Source: Pseudonocardia sp.
Lineage (GTDB): Bacteria; Actinomycetota; Actinomycetes; Mycobacteriales; Pseudonocardiaceae
DNA length: 51,598 nt
NCBI GenBank assembly: GCA_030451825.1
Contig: JAKDNL010000003.1
Location: forward strand, 1-51,598
Direction: 5' to 3'
Position numbers and translations under genes: made by a program. This document shows, piece after piece, positions 33,607 to 42,228 of this stretch. Positions within the stretch are counted from its first letter, which is position 1, and each line of letters begins with the position of its first letter. The notes beneath the pieces are model-generated. The model was not told the origin of the DNA and searched no databases. It saw only the letters and a list, made by a program, of their open reading frames with translations.

Positions 33607-34845
33607 TCAGCCGTCGCCGGGACGCAGCGCCACGGCGCCGAGCACCCGGCAGGCGAGCAGCGCGACCTCCACGTCCAGCCGGTCGCCGTCGATCGGGCGG
33701 CCCCTGACCTGCTCCGCCTTGTTCAGCCGGTACTGGATGGTGTTGCGGTGCAGGTGCAGCGCGGAGGCCGCGGCGGCCCGGCTGCCTCCGGCGGCGAGGT
33801 AGGACCACAGCGTCTCGCGCAACCGGGCGGTGGGCTCGTCGTCGCGGGCGAGCCCACCCAGGACCGCGTCCACCCACGGGCCGATCCCGCCCGGCTCGAG
33901 CGCCAGCAGCGCGAGCGGCCCGAGAGCCTCCGGGGTGGTGACCGGCGCGCGGTCCGCGGGGCGCGCGGCGGCGGCCACGGTCCGGCCCCCGCGCGCCTGC
34001 CGGTGGGTGCGGCGGAACCCGTCGACACCCCGGGCCAGATCGCCGACCGCGGCGAACGTGCCGGTGCCGACCACCGGTGCCATCACCGTGGCCGGCTCGG
34101 ACGGCGCCGGGAACCAGACCCACAGGGTCGACGCGTCGGGCGCCACCACCAGTGGTCCCCGCGCGCAGCCCAGCGCGGTGGCCGCCTCGTCGACCCGACG
34201 CTCCAGCTCGGTCTCGTCGCCGTCGGGCCCGCACCACAGGACAGCACCGAGGTGGACGCCACCCAGCGGGTACCCGAGGGCCCGCTCGGTCTCCTGGTCG
34301 ATCCGCTCGGCGGGGTGCTCGGCGCCGAGCACCCCGCCGACCGCGGCGAGGCGGGCCGCGTTGCGCCGGTGCAACCAGCCCTCGCGCTCGGCCTGGTAGG
34401 CGGCGACGACCTCCTCGGTCACCAGGTCGACGAAGCCGAACGTCGCCGAGGACAGCTCCCGGGCCGCGTCCGCGACCTCACCGGTGCTGCTGGACAGCTC
34501 GGCCACCCGGGTGATCAGTTCCTGCTGGAACGCGGCCTGCCCGAGGCGGTAGACGCGCAGCATGGTCGCCAGTGCGATCCCGCGCTGGGCGAAGTGTCGC
34601 GCCAGCTCGAGCCCCGACCCGGGCGCCCTGGCGGAGTCGATCGGCACCCCGGACCCGAACACGGACAGCCCCGCGGTGAGGACGTCGGCGACCGTGGTGT
34701 CGAGCAGCTCGACCAGGTGCGGCTCGCCGGTGAGCTCCGGGAGCGCGCTGGTGATGGCCTCCAGCACCACCGCGCCGAGCCGGTCCCGATCGTCGAGAGC
34801 CTCCCGCGCCGCCGCCCTCAGGGTGGGCGGCGGCGCGGGAGGCAT
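33607..34845 (-). CDS. PucR/CdaR-family transcriptional regulator
   Basis: This 412-residue protein has an N-terminal helical sensor region (LARHFAQRGIALATMLRVYR), a central GGDEF-like degenerate domain (GYPLGGVHLGAVLWCGPDGD) and a C-terminal PucR helix-turn-helix: TLWSYLAAGGSRAAAASALH and LHRNTIQYRLNKAEQVRGRP. The N-terminal LGQAAFQQELITRV segment matches the RsbT co-antagonist-like region of this class. It lies downstream of the AlkB and ferredoxin genes on the same strand, separated by a tandem repeat, and could control them. The effector is unknown. Confidence 0.85.
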   Translation of the reverse strand: MPPAPPPTLRAAAREALDDRDRLGAVVLEAITSALPELTGEPHLVELLDTTVADVLTAGLSVFGSGVPIDSARAPGSGLELARHFAQRGIALATMLRVYRLGQAAFQQELITRVAELSSSTGEVADAARELSSATFGFVDLVTEEVVAAYQAEREGWLHRRNAARLAAVGGVLGAEHPAERIDQETERALGYPLGGVHLGAVLWCGPDGDETELERRVDEAATALGCARGPLVVAPDASTLWVWFPAPSEPATVMAPVVGTGTFAAVGDLARGVDGFRRTHRQARGGRTVAAAARPADRAPVTTPEALGPLALLALEPGGIGPWVDAVLGGLARDDEPTARLRETLWSYLAAGGSRAAAASALHLHRNTIQYRLNKAEQVRGRPIDGDRLDVEVALLACRVLGAVALRPGDG

Positions 34846-34870
34846 GGTCCGACGGTATCGGCCGGGCGGG

Positions 34871-34932
34871 TCAGTGCCGATATCCGCTACGCGAGCTTCT
34901 CTCAGTGCCGACAGTCGCTACGCAGGCTTCTC
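34871..34932. repeat. Two 31-bp tandem repeats with CGATATCCGC core
   Basis: Units 34,871-34,901 and 34,902-34,932 both read TCAGTGCCGA followed by CGCTACGC and ending in GCTTCTC, differing at only a few positions. The first carries GATATCCGC, linking it to the palindromic family at 28,005. It fills the gap between the ferredoxin stop and the PucR gene, where a promoter for PucR would be expected. Confidence 0.8.
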
Positions 34933-35127
34933 TCAGTCCCTCAGGCGCAACGCCGCGACCGGGCAGGACCGCACGGCCGAGTCGACCATCTCGCGGTCCG
35001 ACTCCGGCGGTGCGGCGTCCAGGACCTGGACCACGCCGTCGTCGTCGAGCTCGAAGTAGTCGTGCGCCATGGCCTCGCACATGCCGTGGCCCTCACAGGC
35101 CTGGAAGACGGCGATGATCTCCATCAT
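34933..35127 (-). CDS. Small ferredoxin next to alkane monooxygenase
   Basis: This 64-residue protein starts with ATG at 35,127, overlapping the AlkB stop by 4 nt. The cluster motif ACEGHGMCEAMAHDYFELDD provides Cys-x5-Cys with a His between, and the third Cys is in SAVRSCPVAALRLRD. This arrangement fits [3Fe-4S] ferredoxins of actinobacterial P450 and hydroxylase systems. It is likely an alternative or additional electron carrier to AlkB, which has its own fused rubredoxin. A cognate ferredoxin reductase is not in the window. Confidence 0.88.
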   Translation of the reverse strand: MMEIIAVFQACEGHGMCEAMAHDYFELDDDGVVQVLDAAPPESDREMVDSAVRSCPVAALRLRD

Positions 35128-36545
35128 CAAGCCTCCATCCGGGTCAGCACGACGAAGTCGACCTTGTCGCGGACCCCGCAGTCGGGGCAGGTCCAGTCGT
35201 CGGGGATCTCCGACCACGCCGTACCGGCCGGGAAGCCCTCGGCCTCGTGGCCCGCGGCGATCTCGTAGGTGTAGTCGCAGCCGGGGCAGCGGGCCGCCTC
35301 GACGGCGTCGATGTTGCGCCGCGCCGTGTCGGTGGCCGTCCACCCGTCATCCTGCGGGTCGGCCGGCGGCGGGTACGCCGCGAGCAGCTTCTCCCGCTTG
35401 CCGGGGGCGAGGTTCGCCAGGCGCAGGTCCCCGTCGAAGTGCGACAGCACCCGCGGGTCCATCACCCGCCGGAACAGCGGCGGGACGAGCGAGAGCGCCA
35501 TCATCCCGGTGTATCCGGTGGGCAGCACCGGGCTCTCCGGGAAGTCGCGCAACGTCTGGAACCGCCGCGTCGGGTTCGCGTGGTGGTCGCTGTGCCGCTG
35601 CAGGTGGTAGAGCAGCACGTTGGTCGCGATGTTGTTGGAGTTCCACGAGTGCGCCGGCGTGACGCGCTCGTACCGACGACGGTCCGGCGGGCCCACCTTC
35701 TGGCGCAGCATCCCGTAGTGCTCCATGTAGTTGACGATCTCGAGCAGGGTGAAGCCGAAGATCGCCTGCACGACCAGGTACGGCAGGATGCCGACGCCGA
35801 ACCCGGCGATCAGGGCGCCCCACAGCACGACCGTCATCAGCCAGGCGTTGAGCACGTCGTTGCCGATCCGGTACGGGTGCTTGTCCCGGCGGGCGAACCG
35901 CTTGCGCTCCAGGCGCCACGCCGAGCCCAGCGAGCCGAACACGGTGCGCGCCCAGAACCGGTAGAAGCTCTCCCCCATCCGGCTCGACGCCGGATCGTCC
36001 GGGGTCGCGACGCGGACGTGGTGGCCGCGGTTGTGCTCGATGTAGAAATGCCCGTAGAAGCACTGGGCCAGCGCGATCCGGGCCAGCCACCGCTCGGCCG
36101 ACTCACGCTTGTGCCCCAGCTCGTGCGCGGTGTTGATGCCGACCCCGGCGACCGTGCCGACGGTGAGCGCCAGCCCGATGTTCCCCACGATCCCGGCATC
36201 CTGGGTGGCGATGAACCACATGCCGGCGACCAGACCCGCGTACTGCAGCGGGAGGAAGGCCCAGGTCACCCAGCGGTAGTAGCGATCCTCCTCGAGCCGC
36301 TCCATCACCTCGTCCGGTGGGTTGGTCGGGTCGAGCCCGGCCACCAGGTCGATCAACGGAATGATCACCAGGAGGACCACCGGGCCGAGCCACAGGACCG
36401 CCGACAGCTCGGTCAGCGACCACAGCCCCATGCCGATGAACGGGAGGACCGGCACCACCAGCCCGAGCAGCCACATGTATCTCTTGCCATCGTGCCAGGT
36501 GTCCGGCCCACCATCGGCGGGCTGCGCCAGTTCGTAGGTCTTCAT
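35127..36545 (-). CDS. alkB: Alkane 1-monooxygenase fused to rubredoxin
   Basis: The protein has 472 residues from the ATG at 36,545, with GAGGAGGAG upstream. The extension to 36,785 runs into a palindromic repeat and is rejected. It is a membrane di-iron hydroxylase with about six hydrophobic helices and the conserved His boxes NTAHELGHK, IEHNRGHHVRVATPDDPASS and YHLQRHSDHHANPTRRFQTL. After about residue 410 a complete rubredoxin is attached in frame (RCPGCDYTYEIAAGHE and DDWTCPDCGVRDKVDF, two CxxC knuckles). It oxidises medium- or long-chain n-alkanes to 1-alkanols. Fused AlkB-Rd is a known actinobacterial form. The ferredoxin gene overlaps its end. Confidence 0.95.
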   Translation of the reverse strand: MKTYELAQPADGGPDTWHDGKRYMWLLGLVVPVLPFIGMGLWSLTELSAVLWLGPVVLLVIIPLIDLVAGLDPTNPPDEVMERLEEDRYYRWVTWAFLPLQYAGLVAGMWFIATQDAGIVGNIGLALTVGTVAGVGINTAHELGHKRESAERWLARIALAQCFYGHFYIEHNRGHHVRVATPDDPASSRMGESFYRFWARTVFGSLGSAWRLERKRFARRDKHPYRIGNDVLNAWLMTVVLWGALIAGFGVGILPYLVVQAIFGFTLLEIVNYMEHYGMLRQKVGPPDRRRYERVTPAHSWNSNNIATNVLLYHLQRHSDHHANPTRRFQTLRDFPESPVLPTGYTGMMALSLVPPLFRRVMDPRVLSHFDGDLRLANLAPGKREKLLAAYPPPADPQDDGWTATDTARRNIDAVEAARCPGCDYTYEIAAGHEAEGFPAGTAWSEIPDDWTCPDCGVRDKVDFVVLTRMEA

Positions 36546-36698
36546 CGCCGCTCCTCCTCGAACGCCGTCGTGCTGTCGATGAGTACGACGGTAGGTCGAC
36601 GGGCACGGGAATCCACCGGCACCGGGGACGGCCGGATCGCGATTTTCTGTGCACTCGGCACAGTTCTCGCGGCGGATCGCCTGCGGCCGCCGCCGTTC

Positions 36699-36761
36699 CC
36701 GGTGGCACTCATGAGTCATGACGAGCGCCGCACGCTCGTTGTGACTCATGAGTGTCACCGG
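36699..36761. repeat. Palindromic ACTCATGAGTCATGACGAGCG repeat
   Basis: Two 29-nt arms (36,699-36,727 and 36,733-36,761) are inverted copies with three mismatches around a 5-nt loop. Their core is GGCACTCATGAGTCATGACG. Either strand can be mistranslated as a short peptide starting MSH(D/N)ER. It lies upstream of alkB, and its right arm coincides with the end of a flavoprotein fragment. Confidence 0.85.
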
Positions 36762-37063
36762 ACGTTTGGTCCGACGACCTCGCACGAACGCCGCACCCGC
36801 ACTCCGAGCTCGGCCGCCCGCTCCCCCAACGCCCGTTCGAGCTCCTGCTGCGAGGCGGCCACCCCGTGCAGCGGAGCCTGCGGTGCGGCGGTCAGGTCGA
36901 GACCGAGCCCGCCGAACTGGAACACGGATGCCGGAGGTGACGCGTCGGTGTGACCGAGCCGCTCCGGCAGGCCTCGATGCCGGAGCAACCGCGCGGCCTG
37001 CCCGACCACGCCGTTGGCCTTCGGGTACGGGCTCGGACCGGGAAGCCGGTCCAGGACCGTCAC
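36755..37063 (-). pseudogene. FAD-dependent aromatic monooxygenase, internal fragment
   Basis: The frame encodes about 95 residues typical of the region after the FAD dinucleotide motif in PheA/TetX-like monooxygenases: VLDRLPGPSPYPKANGVVGQ, AARLLRHRGLPERLGHTDAS, FQFGGLGLDLTAAPQAPLHG and ELERALGERAAELGVRVRRS. Both the N-terminal GxGxxG half and the C-terminal GD and substrate domains are missing. Homology ends exactly in the right arm of the palindromic repeat. No start with an RBS is evident. It is a relic of an about 500-residue enzyme. Confidence 0.7.
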
Positions 37064-37096
37064 CGCGACGGGCCGTGCCGAAAGGCCGACACCCCG

Positions 37097-37518
37097 ATGC
37101 GAGCTACATCCGTCCGCACCGTCGACGCCCCCTCGACCGGGTCTGGGAGGTACTCGCCGACCACGAGGGCATGTCGTCCTGGGTGCCCGGGCTCAAGGTC
37201 GAGCTCACCCGGCCGGGCGCCACCGAGTCCAACGGGGTCGGCGCGGTCCGCAAGGTCGGCATCGGCTCCCCCGGGCCGATCCTCGAGGAGGTCGTCACCT
37301 TCGAGCCCGGCGAACGCCTCGTCTACAAAGCGCTCGCCGGCGTGCCGCTGAAGAACTACCGGGGCGAGGTCACGTTGCGTCCCACCGGATCCGGCACCGA
37401 GATCACCTACGCCATCGACGCCGACAAGCGACTCCCGTTCGGCGAGTCGCTCGCGGTGAAGGGCCTCGCCACGGCACCTCTCTCCGGGCTGGTCCGCGGA
37501 GTCAGGTCGACGGGCTGA
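37097..37518 (+). pseudogene. SRPBCC-family protein with frameshift near the start
   Basis: The ATG at 37,097 opens MRATSVRTVDAP. Then one base appears to be missing in the run GCCCCCTCG at about 37,125, and the next frame continues LDRVWEVLADHEGMSSWVPG, LKVELTRPGATESNGVGAVR, ITYAIDADKRLPFGESLAVK and stops at 37,518. Joined, it is an about 140-residue START/Bet v1-like (SRPBCC) lipid- or aromatic-binding protein, as the strand-helix start and the EEVVTFEPGERLVYKAL strands show. A single C indel separates an intact gene from this reading. Confidence 0.75.
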
Positions 37519-37563
37519 TCTGGCGAGAGCGTCGACGCCGGCCGGCATCACCGGCCCGAGAGG

Positions 37564-39198
37564 TCAGAGGGGGGTAGGGCCGTCGCGGCCACTCGTACGC
37601 CGCCCACGGTTGCGAGCGGTCCAGTCTCGGTAGTCGGCCTGCTGTGCTGCACGATCGCCGGCCGCGTAGTGGTGTTGCTCCTCCAGGACGTCGGAGACGT
37701 GTTCGACGGCCGCGTCGTCACCGTCGAAGGACCAGTAGAAGGATCCGGTCCGGCGGGTCAGGACGTCGGAGACGGTCATCGCCATCTCGTGCTCGACGGC
37801 GTATCGGATCTCGGCGTCGGTCAGGTCGGTCCCTCGGATGGGGTCGTGCTTGCCCGCGGCGGCTACACGATCGGCGTTGCCGCCGTAGCGGTGCAACCAG
37901 CGGTCCCGCTGCTCGGTCGGGACGGGGGCGAGCGCCCGCTCCGCACGGAACAGGTCGGCCGGGTCACCGCCGGAGATCGGGATCCGATCGGTGGTACTGC
38001 TGGGCACGGAGCGGACACCGTGGTCGCGGGCCAGGCTGCCGACGACGTGTTCGATGATCTGGCGGCCCATGATCCGCGCCGTGGTGAGCTTGCCGCCCGC
38101 CACGGTGATCAGACCGTTCGCGCCTTCGGTGATCGTGTGCTCCCGGGGGGCGTCGGAGTTCGATGTGCCCGGTGGCGGCGCGATGATCGGCCGTAGCCCG
38201 GCCCACGTGCCGACGAGGTGTTCGGCGCCGACCTTCGCGTCCGGCAGGGTGTGGTCGGCGACCTCGAGGAGGTAGGCGATGTCCTGGTCGTCGGCGACGA
38301 CGTCGTCCGGCGAGCCGTCGAAGGACGTGTCGGTGGTGCCGATGTAGACGTGCCGCCCGTCCACCGTCGGTGTCGGCCACACGACGCGGTTGTCGGCCGG
38401 GGACCTCAGGAACACCGCTGTGTGCAGGGGGAAGTCCTCGGTGCGGAGCACGATGTGCACGCCCTTGGTCGGACGCAGGGTGGGGTGCGGGACCGGGGCC
38501 TCCAGGCCGAGGACCCGGTCGGCCCAGGGACCCGCGGCGTTGACGACCGTCCGCGCCCGGACGACCGTCTGCGCGCCGCCGATCCGGTCGACGACCTCGG
38601 CGCCGGCCACCCGGCCGCGCGCGTGCACCAGCCCGACGGCCTCGGTGTGGTTGGCCAGTAGCGCCCCCGCCCGCGACGCGGACTCCAGCACGTCCAGGAC
38701 GAGGCGGGCGTCGTCGGTCATGGCGTCGTGGTAGAGGCCGGCACCGGTGAGCCCGTCTGGGTTGAGGTGCGGTTCCCTGCGCAGGACCGCGTCGCGGCCG
38801 AGCATCCGATGCCAGCGGCTCAGCGGTGCCCGGGAGAAGGCGTCGTAGAAGGTCAACCCGAGGTTGAGCAGGGCCTTGCCTTCCGGGTACCCCTGGTAGA
38901 GCAGGTAGAGGAAGGGCTGTAGATCGGCGAGGTGCGGTGCGATGCGCATCATGACCTCGCGCTCGCGCACCGACTCGTGGACCATCCGGAACTGGTAGGT
39001 CTGCAGGTAGCGCAGGCCGCCGTGGATGAGCTTCGACGAGCGCGACGACGTGCCGGAGGCGAAGTCGTCGCGCTCCACGAGCACGGTCGACAGGCCGCGC
39101 AGGGCGGCGTCGCGGGCGGCAGACGCCCCGGTGATGCCACCCCCGATGATCAGTACGTCGGCCTCGGCCGGCAGTTCCGCGGGCGCGAACCGCTTCAT
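37564..39198 (-). CDS. glpD: Aerobic glycerol-3-phosphate dehydrogenase
   Basis: The protein has 544 residues from the ATG at 39,198, which overlaps the glpK stop by 4 nt. It has the FAD-binding Rossmann start ADVLIIGGGITGASAARDAA, family signatures STVLVERDDFASGTSSRSSK and LIHGGLRYLQTYQFRMVHES, then PTKGVHIVLRTEDFPLHTAV and TVAGGKLTTARIMGRQI. The C-terminal alpha-helical domain (RGTDLTDAEIRYAVEHEMAM) is complete. The enzyme oxidises sn-glycerol-3-phosphate to dihydroxyacetone phosphate at the membrane, passing electrons to quinone. It is last in the FAD oxidase-glpK-glpD operon. Confidence 0.95.
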   Translation of the reverse strand: MKRFAPAELPAEADVLIIGGGITGASAARDAALRGLSTVLVERDDFASGTSSRSSKLIHGGLRYLQTYQFRMVHESVREREVMMRIAPHLADLQPFLYLLYQGYPEGKALLNLGLTFYDAFSRAPLSRWHRMLGRDAVLRREPHLNPDGLTGAGLYHDAMTDDARLVLDVLESASRAGALLANHTEAVGLVHARGRVAGAEVVDRIGGAQTVVRARTVVNAAGPWADRVLGLEAPVPHPTLRPTKGVHIVLRTEDFPLHTAVFLRSPADNRVVWPTPTVDGRHVYIGTTDTSFDGSPDDVVADDQDIAYLLEVADHTLPDAKVGAEHLVGTWAGLRPIIAPPPGTSNSDAPREHTITEGANGLITVAGGKLTTARIMGRQIIEHVVGSLARDHGVRSVPSSTTDRIPISGGDPADLFRAERALAPVPTEQRDRWLHRYGGNADRVAAAGKHDPIRGTDLTDAEIRYAVEHEMAMTVSDVLTRRTGSFYWSFDGDDAAVEHVSDVLEEQHHYAAGDRAAQQADYRDWTARNRGRRTSGRDGPTPL

Positions 39199-40691
39199 GA
39201 CCGGATCCATCCTCTCGCTCGTTCGACGGCGCGTCCCCATTCCTCGTACTGCCGCTCGCGCGTGGGTTCGTCCATGGCCGGGGTGAACACGGCGTCGTCG
39301 GTCACGCCGCGGAAGCAGTCCTCCGGACTCGCCCACACCCCGACGGCCAGCCCCGCCAGGTACGCGGCACCGATCGAGGTCGCCTCGACGTCGGCCGGGC
39401 GGTGGATCGTGGCGCCGATCATGTCCGCCTGGAACTGCAGCAGGAAGTCGTTGGCCGAGGCTCCGCCGTCCGCGCGCAGGCTGGTGATGGGCCGTCCGGA
39501 CTCACTCGCCATCAGATCGACGAAGTCCTTGATCGAGTAGACGATGCCCTCGAGTGCCGCCCGGGCCAGATGACCGCGGGTGGTACCGGGCGAGATCCCG
39601 ATCAACAGCCCGCGCGCGCTGGAGTCCCAGGACGGCGCGGCGAGCCCGGTGAGGGCCGGGACGAAGTACACCCCGCCGTTGTCCTCGACGCCCGCGGCGA
39701 GCTCCTGGGTCTCGTCCGCGCTGCGCAGCAGCTCGGCCCCGTCCCGGAGCCACTGCACCGCGGACCCGGTGACCGGCGCATAGCCTTCGAGTCCGAAGGT
39801 GGTCACGCCGTCGCGCCGCCACGCGATGATCGTGGACAGGCCGTGGGAGGAGATCACCGGCGTGGTGCCGGTGTTGAGGTCGAGGAACGTGCCGGTGCCG
39901 TGGGTGGTCTTGCCCTCGCCCGGGGCGAGGCAGCCCTGGCCGAACAACGCCGCGGACTGGTCGGCGACCGCAGCAGAGATCGGGACCTCCGCGCCGAGCA
40001 CCCGCGCACTGGCGGTGGCGATCGCCCCGGAGTCGTCCACGACCTCCGGGAGCACGGCGCGGGGAATGTTCAGCGCGTCGAGCCACTCGCCGTACCACTG
40101 TCCGGAGAGCAGGTCGTAGCACCCGGTCACGACGGCGTTGGACGCACTGATCACGTGCGTCGCGCCGCCCGTGAGTCGGTGGATCAGCCAGGAGTCGATC
40201 GTGCCGAAGGCCAGCTCGCCCGCCTCGGCACGGGCACGCAGCGCCGGGTCCTGCTCCAGGAACCAGTGCAGCGACAGACACGAGTAGACCGGCGCGATGG
40301 TCCAGCCGGTGCGGGCCTGGACCTTCTCCCCCCACTCGGGGGTGAGTCGGGCCGCCAGCCCCGCGGTGCGCAGGTCCTGCCACACGATCGCCCGCGTCAC
40401 GGCCTCGCCGGTCTTCCGGTCCCAGAGCAGGCTGGTGCCGCGCTGGTTGGTGATACCCACCGCGGCGAGATCGTCCGGGGCCGTGCCCGCCTCGGCCAGG
40501 GCGGCCCGCACCTGCCGCAGGGACGCCTGCCAGATCTCTTCGGCGTCGTGCTCGACGCGGTCCGGTGCCGGATGGTGCTGGGTGAACTCGCTGTAGCCGG
40601 CCGCGAGTCTGCGGCCCGCGCCGTCGAAGACCAGGGCGCGGGTGCCGGTCGTGCCCTCGTCGATGACCAGCAGTCGGTCGTTCTCGCTCAT
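39195..40691 (-). CDS. glpK: Glycerol kinase
   Basis: This 498-residue FGGY kinase starts at ENDRLLVIDEGTTGTRALVF, with the ATP-binding DEGTTGTRA loop. It contains GITNQRGTSLLWDRKTGEAV, IVWQDLRT, the ADQSAALFGQGCLAPGEGKT phosphate loop, TGLAAPSWDSSARGLLIGIS and SLRADGGASANDFLLQFQAD. It phosphorylates glycerol to sn-glycerol-3-phosphate for GlpD. The C-terminal IGAAYLAGLAVGVW is typical. A Thr in place of Ser at the first catalytic loop (GTTGTR) is a small departure from the E. coli sequence. No glycerol facilitator gene (glpF) is adjacent. Confidence 0.95.
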   Translation of the reverse strand: MSENDRLLVIDEGTTGTRALVFDGAGRRLAAGYSEFTQHHPAPDRVEHDAEEIWQASLRQVRAALAEAGTAPDDLAAVGITNQRGTSLLWDRKTGEAVTRAIVWQDLRTAGLAARLTPEWGEKVQARTGWTIAPVYSCLSLHWFLEQDPALRARAEAGELAFGTIDSWLIHRLTGGATHVISASNAVVTGCYDLLSGQWYGEWLDALNIPRAVLPEVVDDSGAIATASARVLGAEVPISAAVADQSAALFGQGCLAPGEGKTTHGTGTFLDLNTGTTPVISSHGLSTIIAWRRDGVTTFGLEGYAPVTGSAVQWLRDGAELLRSADETQELAAGVEDNGGVYFVPALTGLAAPSWDSSARGLLIGISPGTTRGHLARAALEGIVYSIKDFVDLMASESGRPITSLRADGGASANDFLLQFQADMIGATIHRPADVEATSIGAAYLAGLAVGVWASPEDCFRGVTDDAVFTPAMDEPTRERQYEEWGRAVERARGWIRS

Positions 40692-40712
40692 CGGTGAGCC
40701 CCCTGTCGTGGA

Positions 40713-42110
40713 TCAGAGTCCGAGCTTGCCCGGGTTGAGCAGACCCTCGGGATCGAGCGCGTGCTTCACGCGGCGCAGCACGCGGTGGGCGGACCCCAGC
40801 GACCGCCGCGAGTAGGGGGATCGGGCCAGACCACCGCCGTGGTGGTGGGAGAGCTCGGCGCCGTGGTCCAGGCACACCTGCATCGTCGTCGCCCAGATCT
40901 CCGCGAGCCGATCGCTCGCCCCCGCGTCGTCTTCGACCTGTCCCAGAAGGATCACGTACATCGACGTGCCCTGCGGGTAGACGTGCGAGAAGTGCACCAG
41001 CACCTCGTCGGCGAGCGGCTCGAGGGCCTTGCGCACATCGGTGTAGAGCCCCTCGATGTGCCGCCAGGTGTGGGCGACCTCGATCGTTTCGGCGAACCCG
41101 CCGGGGGTGTCCAGCCGCTTCTCCACGGATGAGAAGTCGAAGCGCCTGCCGAGCCAGGCTTCCACCGGGGCGGGTCCGAGCGCGGTGGCACCGCGTCCGG
41201 TCGCGATCCGGGTGATCACGGCCATCTCGGCCTCCGCCGTCTCCGGCTCGCCCTCGGTGCCCACGAACAGCACGGTCCCGTCGAAGTCCGGGTCGCTCAT
41301 CGCGTGCCGGGCCTCGTCCGTGTCGTAGAGGCGCAGCAGCGAGGGCCGCAGGCCGCGGGCGGCCTGGTCGCGCATGATCTCGAGACCCGCACCGACGCCG
41401 GGCACCAGGAACGTCTGAAGGTGCTGGACCGCCGGCAGTGGGACGATCTTCAGGGTCACGCGGGTGACGATGCCGAGCGTGCCTTCGGACCCCAGGAACA
41501 GCTGGCGCAGGTCCGGGCCCATGGCGGCCCGCGGCGACGCCGTCAGCTCGGCGACCGCGCCGTCGGCGAGGACCACCCGGTAGCCGACCACGAGATCCTC
41601 CACGCCCCCGTAGCGGGAGGAGAACTGTCCGGTCGCCAGGGTGGCGAGCCAGCCGCCGACCGAGGACCGGTACAGCGACTGCGGGGAGAATCGCATGGTC
41701 CAGCCGGTCTCGTTCAGTGCGTCCTCGAGGTCACCGCCGTTCACCCCCGCCGGAGCGGTCACGGTCATGTCGATCTCGTCGATCTCGTGCGGACCGGTCA
41801 GGCCGGAGACGTCGAGGACGATCCCACCGCGGGTGGGCAGCGGCTGGCCGGTCACCGACGAGCCGAGCGCACGCGTGGTGACCGGGGTGCCGAACTCCTC
41901 GGCAGCCCGCAGCACCGCCGCCACGTCCTCCTCCGAGCGGGCGCGGACGACCACGTCCGCCTGGTGCGGGTGCTCGCCGCGCCGGGACCACTTCGTCGAC
42001 ACCGGCCACGTGTCGTGGCTGGAGGCCGCGAGGACGGCCGGATCGGTCAGGACGTTCTCGGCTCCGACGGCGGCGGACAGCAGGCGGAGGAGCTTCGGCG
42101 ATTCGGGCAC
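40713..42110 (-). CDS. FAD-binding oxidase (GlcD / alkyl-DHAP synthase-like)
   Basis: The protein has 465 residues from the GTG at 42,110, with GGGAAG upstream. It is a PCMH-type FAD domain protein: HPHQADVVVRARSEEDVAAV, TTRALGSSVTGQPLPTRGGI, the flavin loop SPQSLYRSSVGGWLATLATG and FLGSEGTLGIVTRVTLKIVP. The C-terminal cap includes HVYPQGTSMYVILLGQVEDD, the catalytic-region ELSHHHGGGLARSPYSRRSL and DPEGLLNPGKLGL. The HHHGGG and SPYSRR pattern resembles alkyldihydroxyacetonephosphate synthases more than D-lactate dehydrogenases. It precedes glpK by 21 nt, so it may supply or use a glycerol-phosphate-related compound. The exact substrate is not established. Confidence 0.8.
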   Translation of the reverse strand: MPESPKLLRLLSAAVGAENVLTDPAVLAASSHDTWPVSTKWSRRGEHPHQADVVVRARSEEDVAAVLRAAEEFGTPVTTRALGSSVTGQPLPTRGGIVLDVSGLTGPHEIDEIDMTVTAPAGVNGGDLEDALNETGWTMRFSPQSLYRSSVGGWLATLATGQFSSRYGGVEDLVVGYRVVLADGAVAELTASPRAAMGPDLRQLFLGSEGTLGIVTRVTLKIVPLPAVQHLQTFLVPGVGAGLEIMRDQAARGLRPSLLRLYDTDEARHAMSDPDFDGTVLFVGTEGEPETAEAEMAVITRIATGRGATALGPAPVEAWLGRRFDFSSVEKRLDTPGGFAETIEVAHTWRHIEGLYTDVRKALEPLADEVLVHFSHVYPQGTSMYVILLGQVEDDAGASDRLAEIWATTMQVCLDHGAELSHHHGGGLARSPYSRRSLGSAHRVLRRVKHALDPEGLLNPGKLGL

Positions 42111-42156
42111 GACACTTCCCAGCGGTAGGACGGCAATCAGTGCTGGTCGCCTTCTT

Positions 42157-42172
42157 ACTCCATTTTTGGAGT
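42157..42172. promoter_or_regulatory. Inverted-repeat operator between the FAD oxidase operon and YhfZ-like regulator
   Basis: ACTCC (42,157-42,161) and GGAGT (42,168-42,172) flank an A/T core ATTTTT, forming a compact palindrome in an otherwise GC-rich divergent intergenic region. It sits 47 bp upstream of the oxidase start and 57 bp upstream of the regulator, as expected for an autoregulated operator. Confidence 0.5.
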
Positions 42173-42228
42173 GAGCGCCAGGCCGGTAGGCTCCGAGCCC
42201 GAGTACGACCGCACCCGGAGGGGGAACA

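Noticed and set aside
36546-36785. N-terminal extension of AlkB
   Set aside because: The extension is translated palindrome and lacks an RBS, while GAGGAGGAG precedes the internal ATG at 36,545.
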